A stretch of DNA of 64,000 nt from Amanita rubescens (Eukaryota; Basidiomycota; Agaricomycetes; Agaricales; Amanitaceae), in contig WION01000029.1 in NCBI GenBank assembly GCA_015039365.1, positions 285,443-349,442 of the forward strand, written 5' to 3'. The notes under the pieces are model-generated. The model saw nothing but the letters and a program-made list of their open reading frames with translations, ran no database searches and was not told the origin of the DNA. Of this stretch, positions 24,222 to 34,960 are shown one piece after another (within the stretch, counting starts at the first letter, position 1; every line of letters starts with the position of its first letter). The translations under genes were made by a program, and so were the position numbers.

Positions 24222-25388
24222 GTTTCGACTTGTCCGAAAAGTGACTCATAGCCCACAAAGAAGCAGGGAGCGTGCTGCGTGACTCAATGCCGAAATACGT
24301 CTTGACGGCACTCGCCAAACATAGTACCCACTCACACGATACTATACCATCTACGCGAATCACCTCAATGTCCTGAAAATCTGCAATGTATACGGTACCG
24401 AATACCATATGTTAACGAAGTTTCAAACCTCCGGACTCCACGCATTACCAGTTTTATCGTGACGGGTAGATTCTCTAACGCTTAACAGTGGTAGTAGTCC
24501 CTCCTTGGGGCTGCGGACGCAGCACATGCCGTTTTTTCTCTTGTTTTCGAAGAGTCCACGACTCAGGGGCCTCGTCGACATAGCTTGGAGCATGTAACAT
24601 CGTCGAAAAGGTATAAAGAGACCTTGATTTTTGTCCACATTCCTCACCAAAGCATCTTTCCTCAGCGTTCTCAACCTCTTCTTCTCTACATAACAATGAA
24701 GGTACAGCTTTCACTGTAAACTTCATGACCGCGGTCAATCAACTCATGCGTTTGTGCAGTTCACTACATTTGGTAGCATCATTGCTCTTGCCCTCGTCGG
24801 TGTCGTTGCCGCCGCTGGGGTACCAGCTCAGAATCCGGGCTCCGGCAAAACTCCAGCCCAGTCTCCGAACACTGGCACCACTACGCCCAATACGCCCAAT
24901 ACCTCTCAAGACGTAAGAATCAATTAATCATACCCATGATATGAGCTCTAATACCACTGCAGCAATGTGTCCAGTCTGCTTGCACGTGCAGCGGATCACC
25001 AGGCGATTTCTGCGGTAGTGCGGGTAGCCCCAACAATTGTCTTGCTGGTCACCTCTATACCTGCCAACAAGGTGGAAAGACTTGCGACCTTGGCCTTAAC
25101 GACTCCTGCAAGAACTAGTAAAGTACTGGATCGAATGGTTGCGTCGTATCATAGAACATTTTTCTATTTCATTGTTCTTTTCCCGTAGTCTGTTCGATGT
25201 AACCAGATCAGAGTGCATATATATACGAGATAGAAACTCTCATAGAACATTTTTCTATTTCGTTGTCTTTTTCCCGTAGTCTGATGTAACCAGATCAGAG
25301 TACTTATAAACCTATTGTGAATCATCCATTCTGTTCACTATGACCAACATAGCGTGAGGCAATCGCGGCGGCGGTTACATGGTGTACT
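24222..25388. repeat. Left arm of a large inverted duplication
   Basis: The reverse complement reappears at 30092-31345. The outer edge reads CGACTTGTCCGAAAAGTG here; the inner edge reads GGTTACATGGTGTA. The arm includes the secreted protein gene with its introns, about 450 bases upstream and 270 downstream. The 3' flank contains a doubled unit with ATAGAACATTTTTCTATTTC (about 25150 and 25243). Confidence 0.9.
24696..25118 (+). CDS. Small secreted cysteine-rich protein, copy 1
   Basis: Three exons: 24696-24701 (only Met-Lys), 24760-24912 and 24963-25118. The introns are GTACAG..GTGCAG and GTAAGA..CTGCAG. The product has 105 residues. A signal peptide of about 22 residues (FTTFGSIIALALVGVVAAAG core) is followed by a Pro/Thr/Asn-rich linker (NTGTTTPNTPNTSQD). 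The C-terminal domain has eight cysteines: CVQSACTC, FCG, NNC, YTC, TCD, SCK. An even number of Cys after a signal peptide suggests a disulfide-bonded extracellular protein. Such proteins are often considered effector candidates, but nothing here shows a function. The first coding exon is so short that frame-based gene finding would miss this gene. A paralogue lies inverted at 30362-30771. Confidence 0.85.
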
Positions 25389-25564
25389 AATGCGCGTTGA
25401 GGCTGATAAGGTGTAGGACAGAAAACAACTCAGAAGCGGCAATGTGTTCAGTATCACTCCAACCGCTCAACAAGAAACCTTGGCAAGCAAGGCAATTACA
25501 AGTAGTGTCCAAATATTAGAGTAGTCGACCATGGATCCGAAGCCAAGACGTGCTTTCGAACTCT

Positions 25565-26844
25565 TTACAGGCGGACTGGGTCTAGTTCGCGCAGAGCAGT
25601 CCAGATTGCATGCTCTAGAACCGCAGTAGAAGCTCCATCGCTAGACAATACCAATGTCTCTTCCATCTCCCTTATCACAGAGTCCATATATTCAGCAGCT
25701 GCAGAGAGGTGCGCAACCTTTGCGCTGGCCGCGTGAAGCTCCAAGTAGTCTCTGGAGGGAACGGGGAGCCTTGGGTTGTCAGTGTTAAATGTTATGACTT
25801 GATGGTACTCGGCGATGTCCGGGGGATATATCGCCCTCAAATTATACACATTTTCGACGGCCTGATGGAGGAGATTAGTTATCCTGCCTCATGAATATAT
25901 GTTACATCATCCTTACTGTAGGCTCGAGCCACATGTCCAGCTTGTCGAATAACCTGTGCGCTTCGAGACACATCGTCATGACATTTTCCAATCGATGTAC
26001 CTTAGGGCCATTGAGTTCTTTCAGCAGGCTTTCGCGGCTGGCAAAGCGAGATAAAACGGCCCAGGCAGAAGCAGCGTAATCAGCCTGAAAAATTAGGTCA
26101 GATTGTCGATATGTGAAGAGGAATCAAGATAAACCTTCCTGGATGCTTCGCTTTGTCGATTCGGAAAGTATATGCGCACACTCGGTATACGCCAACCGTA
26201 TCCCAGGGGTCTCGGCTAATTCCCTGGACTTCTTGACAGACTCGCGATCATACCGCCCTGAAACAACGCATCTGAATCCATCACGAACTAGCGCCTTTAA
26301 AACACGTTAGTCGGATATCATGACGTGAAACCTCCGAACTCGCCTTTCTCTTTGCTGTCTCGTGACCTGTTGGCGCCTCTTCGAGCATGCCCCTGATCAT
26401 CTCGGCCTGGGTGTCGAATGACGGGCGAGAAGGGTGACGAGATTGCACAGGAGTCCGTCCTTTTGCAGATCGAACTGAGGTTTTATCAAAACGGAGAGAA
26501 AAGAATGTCAAGATGAACTCACAAAGCCTAAAACCGCGATCATAATATAGCTTTCCGAGATCAAGCAACTTCTGCCGATCCCCACCAGTTGAGTTAACTT
26601 CTCTGACGAGATTAGTGAGCCCCCTGTCGCCTGGAACGTGGTGGAAAAAGTGTCCAACGATGCGACAGTGCATAAGATCAACATCCTTTCTACTATTGCC
26701 CCTCGTCACGACTCTACTAGTACCGTGATTGTTTTCCGCCAGAATTGTGGCCTCCAATTGTTTAAGCATATTATATGCGCTGACGACACCTGCCCTGTCT
26801 CGTACGCGCTGAGGGACCAAAGGTGGGAGTGGAGTGCCGGGCAT
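25565..26844 (-). CDS. HNH nuclease-fold protein, apparently intact motifs
   Basis: Four or five exons, all in frame. The N-terminus (ATG 26844, MPGTPLPPLVPQRVRDRAG) leads into VSAYNMLKQLEA, VPGDRGLTNLVREV and LLDLGKLYYDRG. The junction to GRTPVQSRHPSRPSFDTQ follows, then ALVRDGFRCVVSGRYD, the family's nuclease entry. YTECAHI carries the first His; ENVMTMCLEAHRLFD carries Asn and the second His. The C-terminal block reads YLELHAASAKVAHLSAAAEY. The last intron starts GTAAGG after CCTACA. HNH enzymes cut nucleic acids with one metal ion. The biological role of this large Agaricomycete family is unknown, and some copies travel with mobile DNA. It sits inside the spacer of the inverted duplication, pointing left. 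Confidence 0.8.
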
Positions 26845-27324
26845 GAGGATATTTATATTCCGAGGCCTGAAAGGACTCGGTCTCTTGCTGGTGCGGGTAG
26901 TCTCGTCACCGTTCGTGCCCAAACGTTTAGCTATGGAACGGACCGAGCGGACTCCTAATCGGAGTCAAAAGTCCTGAGAGGATTTTGCGCTACTTATGGA
27001 GTCTGCGCGTTCGTAGAGTCGATCGTGCGAAAACATTAAAAAAATTTGACTCCGCCCGGCTTGCTCATTACGAGGGAACGACTTCAAGTGCACCACCCAC
27101 TCAAGGGCCTGCAAATAATACAGACCTTATGCAAACAGATTGACTCTGTCGTCGTGTATTAGATCAGCCACGAAGACTACTCGGGTGTTATAAACTTTCA
27201 TTCGGCCTCGGAATACGTAGTAGTACACAATATGAGTAAAAGTCGACGATGTGACTTGGGATAATACGATGATTCACGCTCCATACATTTCGCCACCGTA
27301 CACCCTAGCCTTTGGTGCGTTGGT
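26845..27324. other. Intergenic, 5' flank of HNH gene and 3' flank of zinc-finger gene
   Basis: No gene seen. Confidence 0.4.
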
Positions 27325-28888
27325 CTAGTTCCGCGACCGCGCGCCTCCTCTCCCACCCCGAGTACCGGAATTGGAGGCACTGTTCGTTTTTGCGTTGGTA
27401 TGGTTGGAAGTGGGGTGGGACTTGTTTATTTTCGTGGTGGTGGGGTTGGCGGTGACGGAGGCGGTGACGGACTTGTTCTCCATAGTGGTAGTGGTGGTCG
27501 TGGTGATGACGGTAGTCGTCGTGTGGGCAACGGCAGTGCTGATTGCTTGAGCGCGCTCGGTGGTCACTTGAGGGCGCTTGGTGCTTTGAGGGCGTTCGGT
27601 GGTTGCTTGAGGGCGTTCGGTGTTTGCTTGCGGGCGCTTGGTACCTTGAGGGCGTTCGGTGTTTGCGTGAGGGCGCCTGGTGTCTTTGGGACGTTCGTTG
27701 CTTGCCTGAGGGCGCTCGCCGTGTGCTTGGGGACGCCTGGTGCCTTGGGGGCGCTCGGTGTTTGATTGAGGGCGTTCGCTTATTTGGGGGCGCTCGGTAC
27801 GTGCTTGGGTGCCCTCGGCGTTTCCTTGGGGGCGCCTAGTCCTTGCCTCATGGCGTTCGGTGTTTGCATGGGGGCGCCTCGTGTTTGATTGAGGGCGATC
27901 GGTTCTGGCTTGAGGACGATCAGTCCTGGCTTGAGGACGATCAGTCCTGGCTTGAGGGCGATCGGTGCTTGCTTGGGGCCGCCCAGTCTTTGCCCGGGGA
28001 CGACTTGTGTTTGCATGGGGCCGCCTGGTGCTCGATTGAGGATGTTCGGTGTTGGCTTGGGGGCGCCTGGTCCTTGCTTGAGGCCTCTGCGTGGTAGTGT
28101 CAGTCACTTTAGGCCGCTTGGCCTTTTCGCAGCCAGATTCATTGTGCTGGGCGAAGGCGGAGGGATCAGTGAAAGTTCTTGGGCAGAAGCGACATCTGAA
28201 CGTGTGTGCGCCATGGGCGGCAGATGAAGAGTGCTAAAAAATCATGCATCAAGTCCCGAGGAGCGTTAAAATGGACCAAGCATACCTGGGCAAGGACAGT
28301 CGAGCTCGGAAAGTCTTTTGAGCAGATGAAACACCAGTTGTGCAAGGAGCTATCGATCAAGTGCTTGATAAGGGCCTCTTGGTTGACAAAGTTGCAATCG
28401 CACGAATCGCATTTTCCTCCCTCCTCCACCCTTTCGTTATTTTCACCGCCTTCACCGCCTTCATTGCCTTCCTTGCCTTCCTCGCCTTCATTACTTTCCT
28501 CGCCTTCCTCGCCTTCATCACCTTCCTCGCCTTCCTCGTTTTCCTCGTCCCCCTCGCCCTCATCTTCATCGCTTTCATCAAAGTCATCATCAAAGTCATC
28601 GACTTCATCGACCTCATTGTCTTCATCGCCTTCATTGCTCTCGTTGACATTTTGATGATCATTGCCGTCTTGATGAACCGCGGCTCGTCGCAAGTGCTGA
28701 TAAAATGGGATTGGCTGTGAGGACACATCTTTCCGGGCTCGAAAGAAACATACCTCGTCGAGTGCATCGAAAGTTACGAATAAGCGCTCGCATGGATTGC
28801 AGTATGGATGGTCAGCCTTGTCACGACAGTGAGCATGTAGTGCCTCCTCTGTCTGGAAGAAGTCATTGCAGGTCGAGCAATTTGCCAT
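27325..28888 (-). CDS. C2H2 zinc-finger protein with acidic tract and RPQ-repeat tail
   Basis: Three exons in frame. Start ATG 28888 gives MANCSTCNDFFQTEEALHAH, a C2H2 finger of C-x2-C..H-x-H type. A second half-finger CNPCERLFVTFDALDE follows. After the GTATGT..TATCAG intron there is a run of about 90 mostly Glu/Asp/Gly residues (about 28440-28640, GEEGEEG type). Further fingers follow: CDSCDCNFVNQEALIKHLID, WCFICSKDF, and after the second intron FRCRFCPRTFTDPSAFAQH. The tail of about 170 residues is an imperfect array of 7-8 residue units of the type T-E-R-P-Q-A-N (RPQARTD is repeated three times in a row at about 27900-27960). It ends with a Thr-rich stretch and GGRGGARSRN. The fingers point to nucleic-acid binding. 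The role of the repeats is unknown; Thr-Arg-Pro-Gln repeats of this kind are probably disordered. Confidence 0.7.
27543..28085 (-). repeat. Coding tandem repeat (about 21-24 bp units)
   Basis: Imperfect DNA repeat underlying the RPQ tail. On the plus strand the units read like TTGAGGGCG[A/C]TC/TCGGT. The purest part is three near-identical copies of TTGAGGACGATCAGTCCTGGC between about 27890 and 27960. Strand slippage there would change repeat number in steps of whole codons. Confidence 0.75.
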
Positions 28889-30091
28889 GTAAGCCACCGA
28901 ATAATGGAGAAGAAATCGATGTGTGGGGAATGACTAGGAATGGTTTACTTACATAAATAGTAAGTTCCTACCTTAGTCAGCCTTTCACCCTTTCTAAGTT
29001 ACCTCTTTTTCAACTGGAGGTCCTTGTGCGACAGCGTGTTCACGAGTGGTTCGATGTAGACTGAGGAATCAACTTGCCGTAATGGCATGATCATTATGAG
29101 CCCAGATCGAAATGCGCCACTACGACCGATCACCATCGGGGATTCCGGTCCGTTACACCTGGATCAGCATCACCTCTCAATATTCAATACCAGCACCACG
29201 GGAGCGCAGGTTGTGTGCGTGTTCAACGGTCGGGGCGTCCAAATCACGGTTCACCGCGCGGGCAGAACAGCATATTCAAGCGCACGGTACTTATATGTAC
29301 AATGATGGTAGAATGTATAATGCTGTCTAATTTATTGCAGTTCAAGCGCGGCTTAAAGAAAAAGTCGCAGAAAATATCTAGTACGTGTTATATGGATTGT
29401 GAGGATTTGAACACAGCCGATAATCCGATAGCCAGCGACGCCGCCGACGCAGTTCACTGACTCAGAGAATGATCAGTACGGCGCGAACGTCACGGATAGT
29501 TCATTATGTGATTTACTTGATTTTTCGCCCATGCCCTTTAAAACCCCAAACCGCCGGCATACAAAGAAGACAAGGAAGAGTCGTGATTCTCGTTCATGGG
29601 CACACCACCAAGTTCGCCAAGTTTGAAAATGACGAAAGCGGCTGGGGTTCACGTGGATAAATGATGGACAGTGGCGCGGTGGGTACGACTCCCACCTCGC
29701 GCTTATCGTTCAAGAAGGGATCTTGGACGGCTGCGAGGTAACCACCGAAGGTCTTTGGTCCAACCGGCCGCGCTACCGTCCGTAGCGAAAGATTCTATCA
29801 CAGCAATGTAGAATCACTGGGGAAGAAGGTCATCGCTCTCACATGTGCACACTCACAAAAAAACGTACCGAAACGCAGTAGATCCTCATAACCGAGGGTA
29901 AGCCTCCGGGTCTCGCCCTACACGCTGTGTCTTGCAGAGTCTTCTTGTCAGCAATCTGCAGAATGACAAGTGCGTGCATTACCTGAGACCTCAGCAAGAT
30001 GGCAAGTGCGTGTGCGTTAGCTGAGTGAGGTGGCTATGTTACCACTTAAGTGGGGGTCGGCGATGAAAAGCTGTTACCATTTTGGTGGGAG
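28889..30091. other. Spacer DNA inside the inverted duplication
   Basis: No gene recognised. Includes a tRNA-like palindromic stretch at about 29667-29786, listed separately. The small open frames at 29.1-29.4 kb are unsupported. Confidence 0.35.
29667..29786. repeat. Imperfect palindrome with tRNA-like pieces
   Basis: The stretch begins GGACAGTGGCGCGG and ends CCGCGCTACCGTCC, which are nearly perfect reverse complements (12 of 14). Inside are GGTGGGTACGACTCCCACC (a stem like a tRNA T arm) and GGACGGC. The right half alone, read on the minus strand, starts GGACGGT and ends GCCGTCC with an A-box-like TAGCGCGGCCGG. No complete cloverleaf can be folded by eye. It could be a broken tRNA pair or a small structured element. 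Confidence 0.35.
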
Positions 30092-31345
30092 TCACACCAT
30101 GTAACCGCCGCCGCGATCGCTTCACGCTATGTTGGTCATGGTGAACAGAACGGGTGATTCACAACAGGTTTATAAGTACCCTGATCTGGTTACATCAGAC
30201 TACGAGAAAAAGACAACGAAATAGAAAAATGTTCTATGATAGTTTCTATCTCGTATATAAGTACTCTGATCCGGTTACTACATCAGACAGACCACGGGAA
30301 AAGAACAATGAAATAGAAAAATGTTCTATGATACGACGCAACCATTCGATCCAGTACTTTACTAGTTCTTGCAGGAGTCGTTAAGGCCAAGGTCGCAAGT
30401 CTTTCCACCTTGTTGGCAGGAATAGAGGTGGCCAGCAAGACAATTATTGGGGCTACCCGCACTACCGCAGAAATTGCCTGGTGATCCGCTGCACGTGCAA
30501 GCAGACTGGACACATTGCTGCAATGGTATTAGAGCTCATATCATGGGCATGATTAATTGATTCTTACGTCTTGAGAGGTATTGGGCGTAGTGGTGCCAGT
30601 GTTCGGAGACTGGGCTGGAGTTTTGCCGGAGCCCGGATTCTGAGCTGGTACCCCAGCGGCGGCAACGACACCGACGAGGGCAAGGGCAATGATGCTACCA
30701 AACGCAGTGAACTGCACAAACGCATGAGTTGACCGCGGTCATGAAGTTTACAGTGAAAACTGTACCTTCATTGTTATGTAGAGAAGAAGAGGTTGAGAAC
30801 TCGAGTTCTAAGCTGAGGAAAGATGCTTTGATGAGGAATGTGGACAAAATCGTGGCCCCTTTATACCTTTCCGTCGATGTTACACCTCCAAGCTATGTCG
30901 ACGAGGCCCCTCATGGACTCTTCGAAAACAAGAGAAAGAAACGGCATGTGCTGCGTCCGCAGCCCCAAGGTGGGACTATGTTACTACGTCTACGAGGCCC
31001 CTCGCGGACTCTTCGAAAATAGAAGAAAAAAAACGGCATGTGCTGCGTCCGCAGTCCCAAGGAGGGACTACCACCACTGTTAAGCGTTAGAGAATCTGCC
31101 CGTCACGATAAAACTGGTAATGCGTGGAGTCCGGAGGTTTGAAACTTCGTTAACATATGGTATTCGGTACCGTATACATTACAGATTTTCGGGACATTGT
31201 GGTAATTCGTACGGTAGAAGGCATAGCGTCGTGTGAGTGGGCACTATGTTTGGCGAGTGCTGCCAAGACGTTTTCGGCATCGAGTCACCGCTCCTTGCTT
31301 CTTGTGGGCTATGAGCCACTTTTCGGACAAGTCGAAGGATATAAA
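30092..31345. repeat. Right arm of the large inverted duplication
   Basis: Reverse complement of 24222-25388 with small indels. It starts at the inner edge near CACCATGTAACCGCC and ends near CACTTTTCGGACAAGTCG. Compared with the left arm it has an extra unit of about 95 bp (30900-31075), in which GAGGCCCCTC..GACTCTTCGAAAA..CGGCATGTGCTGCGTCCGCAG occurs twice. Confidence 0.9.
30362..30771 (-). CDS. Small secreted cysteine-rich protein, copy 2
   Basis: Inverted paralogue of the gene at 24696-25118 with the same three-exon structure (start ATG 30771, first exon Met-Lys, stop at 30362-30364). It has 102 residues. The signal peptide core FTAFGSIIALALVGVVAA and all eight cysteines are kept. Differences from copy 1 are Thr-Ala near the N-terminus, a three-residue shorter linker (TTTPNTSQD), Asp-Asn before FCG, and Thr-Ser in YTC/YSC. 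Intron 1 is four bases shorter. Nothing breaks the frame, so both copies look functional. Function unknown. Confidence 0.85.
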
Positions 31346-31768
31346 ATTTCTTGTGATTCTTCCCAGATCGTTGGACGTGGTCACTATCGCCAGGAGTGGC
31401 AAAAACCATTGATCACTACCGCACCTCCATGTTCCGGGGCCAACACCAGACTGTTCAATGTAGCAGACATCGTTCTGCATAGAAACGAACGATCCCCATC
31501 GAGTCTACCTGTTGCGCCCAACTAACTACCCTGAACGGCTTTTGTTAGATGCTTGAGCCCATATGATGTTACACTTACCTTAGGTAAAGCCCTTTTGTGC
31601 AACCATCGCGTTGCTAAGTGCGTTAGCTGAGTGAGGTGGCTATGTTAGGAATTATTACATAATCATCGGAACCGAGCTCTGCGATTCGTTTTCCAAACAC
31701 CCATATACCCAACTAGTATGTTCCGTCTCTGGGGTGCGCTTCTTGACTGAACATCGATAGGCTTTACT

Positions 31769-32107
31769 ATGTCCAAAGTGAATGGGGTATTCAAAGGGTA
31801 TGGCAACAACTTCCTCGGCACATTCAAGGGAGGGCCAATGGGGACGGTGAAAGTCACCGGTTCATTCAGTCAATCTCTCCCACAATTCACTATTTCTCCA
31901 GCTTCTGTCACGTATAACAATATGACGGATCTTGAGGGGTCTTATGAGATTGCAATCAAATCCCATTCTTTCGTAGGGACAACCAGTATCGACATCATGT
32001 TTCAAGAGGGAGATACCAAATTACACCTTACTGGTACTTTGAGCAATGCCATCCCCGAGAAATCCGTTGTTTCTGGAGAAAGTATATGGGTCCCGGTCTT
32101 AATCTGA
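31769..32107 (+). CDS. Hypothetical small beta-rich protein
   Basis: Single-exon frame of 112 codons with a good ATG (CTATGTCC). The sequence alternates Gly and hydrophobic residues: GVFKGYGNNFLGTFKGG, GTVKVTGSF and HLTGTLSN. This looks like a beta-barrel or beta-sandwich fold. There is no signal peptide and no Cys-rich region. I do not recognise the family. It lies just outside the right arm of the inverted duplication, with no partner gene nearby. Confidence 0.5.
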   Translation: MSKVNGVFKGYGNNFLGTFKGGPMGTVKVTGSFSQSLPQFTISPASVTYNNMTDLEGSYEIAIKSHSFVGTTSIDIMFQEGDTKLHLTGTLSNAIPEKSVVSGESIWVPVLI

Positions 32108-33827
32108 ATGCTGCGGAGAAACAGTCAGTTTGCTTCATGGTTGAATCTTCCTTAAGTCGATCTGATCTATGTGCCAGTCGGACGCGGCTGAAGGATTTCG
32201 CAGATGGATTTGTCAGAGGTGATGATACAATCTAATCATCATCTATATGGTTTTAGTATGTTGGACAATACCGAATTTAACTCTTACTGTTACCTCCGAT
32301 AGCGAACTGATTTTTCAGTTTCAAAGGCTTAATCATGATCAAATGCGGTACATCTACCACTGTCAACCTGACTTATGGATCACGAAACATACGAGCTTAC
32401 TATCCTACTTGTAACCAAGCCTTTTCTCAATCCGTCGTCGTGTCATCCTCGTTTCACTCAGGACAGTCCAGAGCACCTACTAGAGGTCCAGGATCTCGCA
32501 AGCCTAAATTCTAATGACCAACGCCAGCGAAATCTATTGCTTTACAGGCAGCTGAAAAAAACAAAGTAGGGATAGTGGTGGCAAATGACGGTTGAACTTT
32601 CAAGTTGAAACTTCGTCCAAGGGAGCGCGGGTGCTGTGTGATTATTTGTACGAGTTTGTACTCCGTTGTATTCAAGGCAACTTCTTGGCGGGAGCAACTG
32701 ATGTTTCGCTCCCTATGCTACGCGACAGTATCCGCACCTGGCCCATCAACGCAAGTGAAGTAAAAGCAATTTCCGGCATTCAAGCTCAAGATAAATTTTT
32801 GTGAATACCATGGCGAAGAATTGCGATTGGGAGGATTGTTAATAGAGGTATCTACCATAAATATTTCCAACTCGCCCACGGTTAACTTGCTTGCAACACA
32901 GGCTTCAGCCTTCAATTTGTTGCGAAGCTCTTCCTCATTAATTTTGGCATGAAACGTCGTTTCGTACTACATGCCCAGCGGCGGCCTGGAGACAGACCTC
33001 TTGCCGAAGGGTTCAATGTGATATAGCCCGTGAACGAGCGACCCAATTATAACCAAACTTTTCTGTAACTTACAACTCTCAATCTAGCGTACAACATTTT
33101 ACCTGGCGCCTTACAAGACATGAAAACATTTCCAACATGTTAATCCTGGTATTTTTGGTGGATGTTTGTCATGGCGTATGCGTGAATGATTTCGTGTTCA
33201 TCGATGCTGTGTTTGGGAAAGGCAAGGGGCCAAGGGGTTAATTCGATTGCAAGCAACTTCATGATTGATTGGGGTCGTGAGTCAGTGACTTTGCCGGTCG
33301 CGATCGATACTAATACGAGCTAATATTAGGCAAACTCATGTTACCATTGTACATAGCGGTTGTAGCGGGGCCCTCGGTCATGTTGTAACCAAGTATAACT
33401 TCTTGCTCCGCCATTTACTGTATACGAAGTTGATTCATTTGCAGTCCTCTCACGTCTATTTCCGTGTTCAAGTTTCCCTCGGTATCGACGACGGCTGCTA
33501 CTTCGGAGACTGCAACAAATTTATGCGATAATTCACGGATCTTGGTAATTATGGCAACTCGGTAATTGGTAGCCGTCGCGAATTACTGAAGCCTACCGTG
33601 AACCATCATGCAACGAGCCTTTTTTTTTTCAAGGCCAATGTGGTCATGATCGAGGTTGTCGAACGGCACGTGCTGCGCAAAAAGACGTATAAATGCGTGT
33701 TCGATTTCCCCATACCCCAGAGCCGGTCTCTTTCTTTTCTACAAGCCTTTGTCTATCTGTGCGTAATCCAGCTTCCATGGCGCATACATCCTCAACTAAC
33801 CGGCACTGGGCATCAAGCGCATCAATC
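32108..33827. other. Gene-poor, AT-rich stretch
   Basis: No gene recognised; only short unsupported frames. Confidence 0.35.
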
Positions 33828-34084
33828 ATGTTGTTCTTACGCACGATGCTTTTGTTCTTATTTACTTCTGTGGCCGTAGTTCATGGTCTTCCCCTCCCAG
33901 GGGGAAAAACGGGAGGCTCTTCTGTAAGCGGAATTTAAACCAAGTTTATATCTTTCACTCATTTCATGCAAAGGATTCGGACGCCACAGTGAGCGTACCC
34001 GACATGAACGGCGGAGTGACAATGGTTGGTGTCCATAATTTGAGGATCTTCCGAGTGTTTCATATGTATCGGCAAACTTTATAG
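33828..34084 (+). CDS. Small secreted peptide precursor
   Basis: Two exons, 33828-33923 and 33974-34084, joined in phase by GTAAGC..CAAAG; the product has 68 residues. The first exon is a clear signal peptide, MLFLRTMLLFLFTSVAVVHG, followed by LPLPGGKTGGSS. The second exon codes for a short polar and then basic/hydrophobic tail without Cys. A related start (hydrophobic segment then SPLPSGKGK) occurs at 43657, and a decayed one at about 47790. Function unknown. The gene model rests on signal peptide quality and clean splice sites. Confidence 0.5.
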
Positions 34085-34619
34085 TTTCACCGTCGTCCTA
34101 GCCAGGCTGAAACAAAGCCACCCACGCAAAATAAAAAAGGAGGAACCAACAATCAATCAGGGACTGCCGGGAAGCCAGTCAGGGAAGACTCCCTCCGCCG
34201 CCGGACAAGGGAACGAGTCGGATCACCCACCTCTGCATAAACTACCCTTTTATATGGCTCATTAGCGATATTATACCAGACTCGCATTAGCGCGGTCAGT
34301 CATTTAACTATCTGGAGTTAAAACAGGATTGGGGTTAATAAGAGAAAAATATTAGTTCCATTTTCTTGTCCGATTTCGCTAGGGTGTCGCATTGAATATG
34401 TGTATTCATCGAAGACAACGTGAAGGTTGGTACCATTATGACTGTCAGCCTTTGTCGACCCAGGCCCTTGTTCGCGCAGTATGATCAACATCACGCCGTC
34501 ATCGCCATTCCGCGTGATCCTATTATGTTGATTTCCATCCTAGACAAGGATTGCATAAATGTCATTAGAAAGATGTTATTCCTTTGGGTATCGAGAACAG
34601 CTTTGTAGTCAATCATTAA

Positions 34620-34960
34620 TCAGTGATGGAAACACCGCGGGGTAATTGGGAAAGTAACAATCGCCCTTGCAGCGCTCTATCTAATCATTAGCTCTGGATT
34701 TGTATTCTAATCCAATAGTTACCTCTTTGCTCTAGGTGTGGGTGGTGGGTTGCGAAAGGAGCGGGCAGCCATTAGTGGTTGGGATAATAACAGCATGAGG
34801 ATATACCGAAGAAGGTTTGATTCTTGGCATTTGGTGCACTCTCGACATCACGTCCTCATCGCCATCCCGTGCGTTCCTATCTCGTTCCCTTCCTTCCTAG
34901 ACAAACGGTGTATAAGTATCATCAGAAATTCATTATTCCTGTGGGTGTTTACGTGCGTGA
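34620..34960. repeat. Direct repeat, copy A
   Basis: Shares with 38325-38650 the series CAGTGATGGAA/GAGTGATGAAG, then TCATTAGCT..GATT[T/C]GT..TTCTAATCCAATA. It also shares GAAGGTTTGATTCTTGGC/GAAGGTTTAATTCTCAGG and CATCACGTCCTCATCGCCAT. A third, partial copy with CATCACGCCGTCATCGCCAT is at 34480-34600. Class unknown. Confidence 0.7.

Noticed and set aside
27890..27960. CRISPR-like array of short repeats
   Set aside because: The repeats have no unique spacers, are in frame, and belong to a eukaryotic coding region.
27400..28227. Several long plus-strand frames full of Gly, Arg and Leu
   Set aside because: They are by-products of the coding repeat in the minus-strand zinc-finger gene, which has intact fingers and in-frame introns.
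28206..28720. Ser/Pro-rich and Ala/Phe/Ile-rich plus-strand frames
   Set aside because: They arise from the complement of the GAA/GAG-rich acidic tract.
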